A stretch of 5,530 nucleotides of DNA from Pseudomonadota bacterium (GTDB lineage: Bacteria; Desulfobacterota; Desulfobulbia; Desulfobulbales; SURF-16): contig JAUVQZ010000193.1 of the NCBI GenBank assembly GCA_030597865.1, positions 1-5,530 of the forward strand. The letters are read 5' to 3'. This document shows, piece by piece, positions 1 through 5,530 of the stretch (position 1 is its first letter; the number at the start of each line of letters is the position of its first letter). The notes beneath the pieces are model-generated. The model ran no database searches. It worked only from the letters and a program-made list of their open reading frames with translations, and had not been told where the DNA came from. Made by a program: the position numbers and the translations under genes.

Positions 1-1026
1 GCCTCCAACCGGGCCATCCTCTTCGGGCCTTCCGGTAGCGGTAAATCGACCCTGCTGAAGCTCATGACCGGTTTCTGCAGCCCTGACCAGGGCCGGATTG
101 TCGTGGATGATACGATCATTTTCGACAAGGAGCAGGGCATAGATATACCCATACACCTCAGGCAATTCGGCTACCTGCCCCAGGATTACACCCTGTTTCC
201 CCATCTGACCGTCAGGGACAATATCCTCTATGGTCTCAAGGCCCGCAAAATCCCCTCTAAGGAAAAGGAGTTCAAGCAGGTCGTGGAAAAGCTGGGCGTA
301 GCCGGCAAACTTTCCGCCCGGCCGGCAGAACTCTCCGGAGGCCAGCAGCAGCGGGTTGCCCTGGCCAGGATTATGCTGATCCGGCCCCGGACCCTGCTCC
401 TTGATGAGCCCTTCAGTGCCCTGGACACCCAGGTACGGGAGTCGCTGCGTGACCTGGTGAGCGACCTGACCGATGAATCGGAGATCCCGGCCCTGCTGGT
501 GACCCACGACCTGGAAGAGGCCCTGGTCTTTGGTCAAGAGATCGTCATCATCGCTGATGGCCGGGTGATTGAATATGGCAAAAAGGATGATCTCTTTCAA
601 TCACCCCGCTCTGTGGAGACGGCCCGCCTCCTTGATTTTCAGATCTGGCCTCTGGTTAAACGTGAAGGTTCGCGCCTTGTGACCGCAGGGGGAGAGATAT
701 TTACCTTTAGCGGTCACGGGCCCCAGGACGCCAAATATGTCTGCATCCGGCCGGAGAATATCATGCTCATCCGAGAGGACAGGCCCTTGCCTGAGGGGGG
801 CCGGGAAAATCTCGTCAGTGGCGTGGTAATGAGCCTGCACCACCGGGCCAGATATGTCCGCATAGTCATGCGCTCAACCAGGGCTGAGGAGTACGTGATC
901 CACACCCCGGAACATGTCATCCAGGTAATGAATATCCATAAGGGCAAAAAAATAGTGGTTTCCATCAAACGTGAATCGCTGGTTTTATGCAAAAAAAAGC
1001 ATGGTTTTAGACCGGTGGCGCAGTAA
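1..1026 (+). CDS. modC: Molybdate/tungstate-type ABC importer ATPase, 5' partial
   Basis: This is the cytoplasmic ATPase that powers oxyanion import through the ModB permease encoded next. The reading frame is already open at base 1, and 341 residues are visible. Visible residues 9-16 are the Walker A loop GPSGSGKS, so only roughly the first 30 residues should be missing. Further on are the Q-loop (Q61 in GYLPQD), the signature LSGGQ (111-115), Walker B LLLDEP (132-137) with D-loop SALD, and the switch histidine (H169 in VTHDL). The C-terminal part, from about residue 250, reads like a single TOBE/Mop-type oxyanion-sensing domain (it contains CIRPENIM and a late VVSIKRES strand). The internal ATG at 64 cannot be the start, because Walker A lies upstream of it. 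ModB directly follows, which favours ModC over a sulfate (CysA) or other ATPase. WtpC or TupC (tungstate) remain possible, since the binding protein lies outside the window. A run of eight A (991-998) sits near the 3' end. Confidence 0.87.
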   Translation, partial: ASNRAILFGPSGSGKSTLLKLMTGFCSPDQGRIVVDDTIIFDKEQGIDIPIHLRQFGYLPQDYTLFPHLTVRDNILYGLKARKIPSKEKEFKQVVEKLGVAGKLSARPAELSGGQQQRVALARIMLIRPRTLLLDEPFSALDTQVRESLRDLVSDLTDESEIPALLVTHDLEEALVFGQEIVIIADGRVIEYGKKDDLFQSPRSVETARLLDFQIWPLVKREGSRLVTAGGEIFTFSGHGPQDAKYVCIRPENIMLIREDRPLPEGGRENLVSGVVMSLHHRARYVRIVMRSTRAEEYVIHTPEHVIQVMNIHKGKKIVVSIKRESLVLCKKKHGFRPVAQ

Positions 1027-1031
1027 GGAAG

Positions 1032-1787
1032 ATGATTCTGTCAAACTTCACCAGATGGATGAGCTTCCTGCTGGCCATTTGTATTCTGACCATTATCGGC
1101 TCGGCCGTTATCAGCACGGACAAGGGGGCCATTGTCCGCTTGTTTCAGGACAGCAATTTTGGCCGAGCCCTACTTTTCAGCCTGCAGACCTCGCTGGCCG
1201 CCACCATGCTGGCCGCGATCACCGCCGTACCGGCGGGACTCTATCTAGCCCGAAATAATGGCCCGGTGGCCACCCTTATTGATGCCCTCTTTGACATCCC
1301 CATCGTCATGCCACCCCTGATTGTCGGGGTCTTGCTGCTTTCCTTTTTCAATTTGCCCTTGATAAAAGGGGTCTATGGCTTCATCTTTACTATGCCCGGC
1401 GCCATCGTGGCCCAGTTCTTTGTTGCCATGCCCTTTACCACCCGAGCAGCCAAGAGTGGTTTTGAACTGGTCTCGCCGGTCTATGAGCAGATTGCCATGA
1501 CCCTTGGGTCCGGACCCATAAAGGCCTTTTTCGATACCACATTCAAGATCGCCTTTCCCTCCATCCTCGCTGGCCTGACCCTGTCCTGGCTCAGATGTCT
1601 CGGCGAATTCGGCGCCACCCTGATGGTGGGCGGCGGGATTCCGGGCAAGACGGAAAACATCCCGATCTACATCTATCTCAATATGAGCTCCGGGGAGTTT
1701 GATAAAGGAATAGCCGCCTCCATTGTTGCCACCTGCTGCGCCTTCAGCGGGATCTTGTTAATCCGCCTTCTGGTAAACCGCAGGTAA
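1032..1787 (+). CDS. modB: Molybdate/tungstate-type ABC transporter permease
   Basis: This 251-residue inner-membrane protein forms the translocation pore for the ModC ATPase. Hydrophobic segments are visible at about residues 11-29, 45-70, 87-108, 116-136, 174-190 and 226-247, which fits the usual five- or six-span ModB/CysT/CysW fold. The cytoplasmic coupling (EAA) loop lies at about 151-176: EQIAMTLGSGP, with the conserved glycine, followed by a TTFKIAFPSI stretch. The motif LGEFGATLMVGGGIPGKT (190-207) is highly characteristic of ModB/WtpB permeases. The start at 1032 is the only ATG after an in-frame TAG at 1008-1010 that keeps the first membrane segment whole. A Shine-Dalgarno-like AAGGA overlaps the modC stop and is unusually close (2 bases). 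The 5-base gap to modC implies cotranscription and translational coupling. Molybdate or tungstate specificity cannot be told from the permease. Confidence 0.9.
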   Translation: MILSNFTRWMSFLLAICILTIIGSAVISTDKGAIVRLFQDSNFGRALLFSLQTSLAATMLAAITAVPAGLYLARNNGPVATLIDALFDIPIVMPPLIVGVLLLSFFNLPLIKGVYGFIFTMPGAIVAQFFVAMPFTTRAAKSGFELVSPVYEQIAMTLGSGPIKAFFDTTFKIAFPSILAGLTLSWLRCLGEFGATLMVGGGIPGKTENIPIYIYLNMSSGEFDKGIAASIVATCCAFSGILLIRLLVNRR

Positions 1788-1905
1788 GCGATTTCTGGTG
1801 TGCGCTCTCTGGTGCACTAAACAGACCTCACCTCTCCATCCAGCTCACCAACAACCGGGCCTTGCGCCCATGAGCTTGGGTCCCTCATCAACATGCTGTT
1901 TTACC

Positions 1906-1957
1906 TTGACAAGCTATCTTGAACCAGCTAGTAATACTTTTTTAGATTTCGTATTAT
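1906..1957 (+). promoter_or_regulatory. Putative promoter for the binding-protein operon
   Basis: A perfect sigma-70 -35 hexamer TTGACA lies at 1906-1911. No ideal -10 sits at 17 bp. The nearest candidate is AGTAAT at 1930-1935 (18 bp away, 4 of 6 matches to TATAAT). A better -10-like TATTAT (1952-1957, 5 of 6) has no good -35 at the right distance. Both -10 candidates fall inside the inverted repeat at 1931-1957, so a protein bound there would block RNA polymerase. The exact transcription start is undetermined. Confidence 0.4.
1931..1957. promoter_or_regulatory. Inverted-repeat operator candidate (NikR-like)
   Basis: The arms GTAATAC (1931-1937) and GTATTAT (1951-1957) are inverted repeats matching at 6 of 7 positions, separated by 13 bases. 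From memory, delta-proteobacterial NikR operators are described as GTGTTAC-N13/14-GTAACAC. This site has that geometry and matches 9 of the 14 arm positions. A related copy lies upstream of nikR at 5048-5075. Its position over the presumed -10 region fits a repressor. NikR binding is inferred from geometry, the second copy and the nearby nikR gene; it is not demonstrated. Confidence 0.45.
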
Positions 1958-1991
1958 CAACTTTTAATTAAACAGTTCGCTTGGTGATTCC

Positions 1992-3101
1992 ATGAAATTG
2001 CAGCCCATTTTCTTTATTTTATTCCTCGGACTTTTCATCTTGTCCCCCAACCCGGCCCACAGCGCCACGACTGTCACCGATGCCATGGGTCGTTCCGTCA
2101 CTCTGCCGGACAACATTGAGCGCCTGATCTGCTCCGGCCCCGGCTGTCTGCGCCTTGTTACCTACCTGCAGGCCACAGACATGGTGGTCGGGGTAGACGA
2201 TATGGAGAGCAGGCGAACCAGGTTTGATGCCAGACCCTACGGACTGGCCCATCCCGAGTTCAAAAAGTTACCCACCTTTGGTGAATTCCGCGGCCACGAC
2301 AACCCGGAGCTCATCGTCAGCCTTGACCCTGCCCCCCAGGTGATTTTCAAGACCTATGCCGGGATCATGGGCTATGACCCGGTGGAGCTGCAGAAAAAAA
2401 CCGGCATCCCGGTGGTGGCCCTGCACTACGGTGATTTTTCCAGCAAACGCCCGGCCCTCTATAACTCGTTGCGGCTCCTGGGCAAGATCCTTGACAGAGA
2501 GGCGCGGGCCGAGGCAATCATCACCTTTTTCGAGGATACCATCGCGGACCTGCAAACCCGCAGCAGTGCCCCACAAACCGAAAAACCCTCCGTCTTTCTC
2601 GGCGGTGTCGCCTTTAAGGGGCCGCACGGCCTTCAGGCCACCGAACCTGCCTACCCGCCCTTCAGCTTTTTGGGCGCCAGGAACCTTGCGGCCAAGGCCG
2701 CTAAGGCCGGCAAAGAGCTGAAACATACCGAAATCAGCAAGGAACAGATTGTGGCCTGGGACCCGGAACTCCTGTTCCTGGATCTCGCCACCATGCAGAT
2801 GGGGGAAGGGGCCGGCGGGCTTCATGAACTGCGTCATGATCCGGCCTACCAGGCCCTCACTGCCGTGGCCCAGGGCAAGGTGTACGGCGTGCTGCCCTAT
2901 AACTGGTACACCATCAATTACGGTTCCATCCTGGCAAACGCCTACTATATCGGCATCATTCTCCATCCGGACGCCTTTGCCGATATCAATCCGGCGGCCA
3001 AGGCCGACGCCATTTATACCTTTCTCGTGGGCAAAGCGGTCTTCGGGCAGATGAATGATTCATTCAGGGGGCTTGTCTACCAGAAGATCGCGGTACGCTG
3101 A
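1992..3101 (+). CDS. Periplasmic metal-chelate binding protein (FecB/BtuF class)
   Basis: This 369-residue protein is the solute-binding component of a class II ABC importer. It opens with a classical signal peptide: K2, a hydrophobic core at 5-18, and AHS-A at 22-25 as the likely cleavage site. There is no lipobox cysteine, so a free periplasmic protein is predicted. The mature protein starts with VTDAMGRSVTLP (28-39), the usual opening of Peripla_BP_2 (PF01497) domains. Other landmarks are ICSGPGCLRL (C47 and C52), FGEFRGHDNPELI (96-108), a long helix at about 155-190 that may link the two lobes, GPHGLQATEPAYPPF (210-224), and an aromatic YNWYTINYG (303-311). E98 and E218 are plausible lobe glutamates that dock to permease arginines, but this is inference. 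The start at 1992 has a GGTGA Shine-Dalgarno 4 bases upstream. The permease gene starts 1 base after the stop. The ligand could be a nickel or iron chelate, cobalamin or molybdate; the NikR context favours nickel. Confidence 0.88.
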   Translation: MKLQPIFFILFLGLFILSPNPAHSATTVTDAMGRSVTLPDNIERLICSGPGCLRLVTYLQATDMVVGVDDMESRRTRFDARPYGLAHPEFKKLPTFGEFRGHDNPELIVSLDPAPQVIFKTYAGIMGYDPVELQKKTGIPVVALHYGDFSSKRPALYNSLRLLGKILDREARAEAIITFFEDTIADLQTRSSAPQTEKPSVFLGGVAFKGPHGLQATEPAYPPFSFLGARNLAAKAAKAGKELKHTEISKEQIVAWDPELLFLDLATMQMGEGAGGLHELRHDPAYQALTAVAQGKVYGVLPYNWYTINYGSILANAYYIGIILHPDAFADINPAAKADAIYTFLVGKAVFGQMNDSFRGLVYQKIAVR

Positions 3102-3102
3102 T

Positions 3103-4160
3103 ATGCATTTTAACGACGGCGAGGTGCCCATTGCCTATGAGCGCTATCTGGCCTCAAAACGGCTGGTCATTATAGTAACCACCCTGCTGATGGCCCTTGC
3201 CTTCATGACTGCCCTCTCCCTGGGGGCGGCACAGGTGCCCTTAAGCGAGGTGATCAAGAGCCTGCTCGGCATGGAGGTGAGCAGCCGCCATCAGATTATT
3301 GTTAATTCGATCCGTATGCCCCAGGCTGTGACCGCCATGGTGGCCGGTGCCGGGCTTGCCCTGTCCGGCGCCGTGATGCAGGCCATCCTCCGCAACCCTC
3401 TAGGCTCGCCCTTTACCTTGGGGATCTCCCATGCCGCTGCCTTTGGTGCGGCCCTTTCGGTGATGATCTTAGGGGGCGGCACCATGAGTTCCACCGGGGC
3501 CATCACCATCACCAGCCCAATGCTTACCACCATGGCCGCCTTTACCTGTGCCGTGCTGGCGGCTGGTCTGATTATCGCCATCTCAAGGCGGAGCGGCGCC
3601 ACCCCCGAGGTCATGATACTGAGCGGCGTGGCCCTGGCCGCCCTCTGCACCGCCGGCACTATGTTCCTGCAGTTCTTTGCCGATGACGTACAGTTGGCCG
3701 CCATGGTGTTCTGGACCTTTGGCGACACGGCCCGGGCCTCCTGGCCGGAAATCACCCTGCTATGCGCCATTACCGGCCCTGCCGCCCTCTACTTTCTTGC
3801 CAATGCCTGGCGCTACAATACCATTGAGGCCGGCGAGGAAACCGCCCTGGCGCTGGGCATCAACACCCGCCGCCTGCGCCTTGTGGGTATGCTGCTCTCC
3901 TCCCTGGTCACGGCGGTTATTATCGCCTTCTTAGGCATCATCGGCTTTATCGGTCTGGTGGTACCCCATCTGATGCGCCGTCTCATCGGCGGTGACCATC
4001 GCTTTTTGCTGCCGGCCTCCATGATGTCGGGCAGCCTGCTGCTCCTTGGCGCCGACACCGCCGCCCGTCTCATCCTGGCCCCCAACGTTCTGCCGGTCTC
4101 GGTGCTCACTGCATTCTTAGGGGCACCGGTCTTTCTCTATCTCATCATCCGGGGCCGGTC

Positions 4161-4170
<10 letters not shown>
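3103..4170 (+). CDS. FecCD/BtuC-family ABC transporter permease
   Basis: This 355-residue inner-membrane permease moves a metal chelate or corrinoid-like substrate from the partner binding protein. It is hydrophobic throughout after residue 21, consistent with the ten spans per subunit of BtuC. Family motifs are GAVMQAILRNPLGSP (89-103), the coupling-region EAGEETALALGIN (242-254), GFIGLVVPHLMRRLIGGDHR (281-300), and a final LPVSVLTAFLGAPVFLYLI (330-348). I chose the ATG at 3103 over the in-frame ATG at 3055. The family commonly begins with a short hydrophilic stretch of the form MHFxDGxxPxxYxRY, as here, and the later start removes a 47-base overlap with the upstream gene. No clear Shine-Dalgarno precedes it, so translation is probably coupled to the binding-protein stop 1 base upstream. 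The 3' end overlaps the ATPase gene by 10 bases. The product ends in two adjacent cysteines. Confidence 0.9.
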
Positions 4171-4930
<760 letters not shown>

Positions 4931-4946
<16 letters not shown>

Positions 4947-5068
4947 ATGGTCTTTTCGCAGGCTCGCCTGCCTGCCCAATCTCTGTGTTATGCTCAAAAA
5001 ATAATGCGTTTACTTTTTTCTTGACCAAAAAACAAAAAGATGCTCAAGTAATCTTTTTTTGTAAATAG
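4931..5068 (+). CDS. Possible 45-residue cysteine-containing small protein
   Basis: An ATG at 4931 is preceded by one of the best Shine-Dalgarno sequences in the window (GAGGAG, 4920-4925, 5 bases away). It opens a 45-codon frame ending in TAG at 5066-5068. It overlaps the ATPase 3' end by 16 bases, the coupled arrangement used elsewhere in this operon. The product begins MSCSVNGLFAGSPACPI and contains C3, C15, C21 and C44, plus a lysine-rich stretch (KKQKD) near residue 35. I recognise no family. Against a real gene, the second half runs through AT-rich sequence that looks like the nikR promoter region and includes the T7 run and the candidate operator. It could be a genuine small protein, a leader peptide, the truncated start of a lost fourth operon gene, or chance. 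Confidence 0.3.
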
Positions 5069-5074
5069 TGTTAT
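5021..5074 (+). promoter_or_regulatory. Putative nikR promoter region
   Basis: This AT-rich stretch before nikR contains a -35-like TTGACC (5021-5026), followed 20 bases later by AGTAAT (5047-5052). A TGTTAT (5069-5074, 4 of 6 matches to TATAAT) lies further down. The order TTGAC, then AGTAAT, then a G-T-n-T-T-A-T hexamer mirrors the region before the binding-protein gene at 1906-1957, although the spacing from TTGAC to AGTAAT is 2 bases longer. The spacing is not ideal for sigma-70, so the exact promoter elements are uncertain. Confidence 0.3.
5034..5060 (+). terminator. A/T-rich hairpin with T-run, possible weak terminator
   Basis: AAAAAGAT (5034-5041) and ATCTTTTT (5051-5058) form a perfect 8-bp stem around a 9-base loop, continued by more T to 5060. 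The position after the importer genes suits an intrinsic terminator. The stem has only one G-C pair, so it would be weak. It also overlaps the left arm of the candidate operator (5048-5054) and may simply be promoter AT-richness. Confidence 0.3.
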
Positions 5075-5075
5075 C
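5048..5075. promoter_or_regulatory. Second copy of the shared 28-base element, upstream of nikR
   Basis: The arms GTAATCT (5048-5054) and GTGTTAT (5068-5074), plus a trailing C, are separated by 13 bases that begin with six T. Aligned without gaps to 1931-1958, 20 of 28 positions are identical, including GTAAT, TTTTTT and GTnTTATC. The copy is a poorer palindrome than the first (TAA/TTA core only). Two copies at the same kind of position in one locus suggest a shared regulator. NikR is the obvious candidate because its gene follows. Confidence 0.4.
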
Positions 5076-5102
5076 GAGTGAAATTACCTGATCACATAAC
5101 AA
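5068..5102. promoter_or_regulatory. Overlapping dyad upstream of nikR, alternative NikR operator
   Basis: GTGTTAT (5068-5074) matches 6 of 7 bases of the GTGTTAC half-site I recall for delta-proteobacterial NikR. Exactly 14 bases later lies TGATCAC (5089-5095), which matches 4 of 7 of the opposite half-site GTAACAC, with the GTG/CAC outer ends intact. A further inverted copy ATAACAA (5096-5102) pairs better (6 of 7) but at 21 bases, which is too far for the known geometry. These arms share the GTGTTAT half with the 5048-5075 element, so the stretch could hold stacked or alternative sites for autoregulation. Confidence 0.35.
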
Positions 5103-5156
5103 TGAAGTAGAAATGAGCCGGCAGCAAACGGCCCTTACAATGCACCTTTATAAGAA

Positions 5157-5530
5157 ATGCTGAGACGCTTCTCCATATCCCTCGAAGAAAGCCTGCTGAA
5201 CAAATTCGACCATTTTATCCAGGCCCACCAGTATGACAACCGCTCAGAGGCGATTCGTGATCTGATCCGGAAGTCCTATGTTAAGAAGGAGTGGCAGGCG
5301 GATAAGCAGGTGATGGGCGTCATTACCCTGATCTATGACCACCATCAGCCCAAGCTGCAGGAAAAGGTGACTGAGGCGCAGCATGATTTTCATCACCATA
5401 TCGTCTCCACAACCCATGTTCATATGGACCATGATAACTGTATGGAGGTTATTATTGTTCGGGGCCAAGCCGGGGAGACCCAGGAGCTGGCAAACCGACT
5501 CATCGCCCTACGCGGGATTCGGGATGGTAA
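5157..5530 (+). CDS. nikR: Nickel-responsive transcriptional regulator NikR, 3' partial
   Basis: The first 124 codons of NikR are visible, and the frame is still open at the window end. NikR proteins are usually about 130-145 residues, so only a short tail is missing. The N-terminus is a ribbon-helix-helix DNA-binding domain (about 2-45): a strand with R4, S6 and S8 facing DNA, then NRSEAIRDLIR (28-38), the NikR helix hallmark. The rest is the ACT-like nickel-sensing and tetramerisation domain. The square-planar nickel ligands known from E. coli NikR (H76, H87, H89, C95) are present at the same numbers: H76, HVH at 87-89 and C95 within HVHMDHDNC. It should therefore bind Ni(II) and repress nickel-uptake genes. 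The RFSISL strand resembles archaeal and delta-proteobacterial NikR more than the enterobacterial RVTITL. An in-frame TAA at 5151-5153 fixes the start at 5157. The Shine-Dalgarno is weak (AAGA at best). Confidence 0.93.
   Translation, partial: MLRRFSISLEESLLNKFDHFIQAHQYDNRSEAIRDLIRKSYVKKEWQADKQVMGVITLIYDHHQPKLQEKVTEAQHDFHHHIVSTTHVHMDHDNCMEVIIVRGQAGETQELANRLIALRGIRDG

Larger units (their letters stand above)
1788..1991. other. Intergenic gap between modB and the second importer
   Basis: This is a 204-base gap with two halves. The first part (about 1788-1895) is GC-rich and has no convincing gene. It carries two copies of TCTGGTG (1794-1800 and 1808-1814) and only short 4-bp stems such as CCCA/TGGG around 1867-1880. 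I see no strong intrinsic terminator for the mod genes. The second part (about 1896-1990) is AT-rich and looks like a promoter region, annotated separately. I found no B12-box-like sequence, so a cobalamin riboswitch upstream of the binding-protein gene is unlikely. Confidence 0.6.

Noticed and set aside
971..1258. 95-codon + frame bridging the modC end and modB start
   Set aside because: It overlaps two well-supported genes in another frame and has no family features; it could only be reached by a frameshift at the A8 run, with no sign of function.
1817..1894. A 25-codon minus-strand frame (begins MLMRDPSSW) in the gap after modB
   Set aside because: It is short, has no clear ribosome-binding site or recognised family, and nothing else supports it.
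1788..1991. Cobalamin or molybdenum-cofactor riboswitch, or Fur box, before the binding-protein gene
   Set aside because: I could not find a B12-box-like sequence, a Moco-type multi-stem layout or a Fur-like 19-base palindrome by eye. A covariance-model search would settle it.
2268..2966. A 232-codon open frame on the minus strand opposite the binding-protein gene
   Set aside because: It lies wholly antisense to a gene with a signal peptide and clear family motifs, shows no recognisable domain, and is typical of GC-rich shadow frames.
3055..3102. Upstream in-frame ATG giving a 16-residue longer permease
   Set aside because: It would overlap the binding-protein gene by 47 bases. The added residues are unlike the family, which starts near MHFxDG, matching the ATG at 3103.
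4958..4971. GCAGG-CTCG-CCTGC hairpin after the ATPase gene, considered as a terminator
   Set aside because: The stem is only 5 bp and no T-run follows on either strand.

Overview
The window is a metal-uptake locus. Every recognisable gene lies on the + strand. In order it holds the 3' part of a molybdate/tungstate-type importer (ATPase modC, cut by the window start, then permease modB), a 204-base gap, a complete three-gene importer of the FecB/FecCD/FepC class (binding protein, permease, ATPase), a short AT-rich gap, and the first 124 codons of nikR, the nickel-responsive repressor, which runs off the window end.

The base composition is GC-rich in genes and sharply AT-rich in the promoter-like gaps. 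The archaeal/delta-proteobacterial style of the NikR N-terminus, the CSGPGCLRL-type binding protein and the modBC-fecBCD-nikR mixture all suggest an anaerobic, Gram-negative bacterium such as a Desulfobacterota (sulfate-reducer-like) species. This is inference from protein style, not a database result.

Layout: 1-1026 modC (5' partial); 1032-1787 modB, 5 bases after modC; 1788-1991 a gap with a promoter-like -35 and an inverted repeat; 1992-3101 periplasmic binding protein; 3103-4170 permease, 1 base after it; 4161-4946 ATPase, overlapping the permease by 10 bases; 4931-5068 a possible 45-codon reading frame behind a strong Shine-Dalgarno; about 5000-5110 an AT-rich regulatory stretch; 5157-5530 nikR (3' partial).

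The most interesting signal is regulatory. A 28-base element of the form GTAAT...TTTTTT...GTnTTATC occurs once before the binding-protein gene (1931-1958) and once before nikR (5048-5075), with 20 of 28 positions identical and the same 13-base spacer between the 7-base arms. The first copy is a good inverted repeat (GTAATAC-N13-GTATTAT), with the geometry expected of a NikR operator. Together with the adjacent nikR, this suggests that the FecBCD-type importer is a NikR-controlled nickel (or nickel-chelate) transporter, with nikR itself possibly under the same control. The main alternative is a MolABC-like molybdate/tungstate importer, because proteins of this ABC class are known to carry molybdate in Haemophilus and modBC lies directly upstream. 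The locus would then supply Ni and Mo/W to metalloenzymes such as hydrogenase, CO dehydrogenase or formate dehydrogenase, none of which is in the window.
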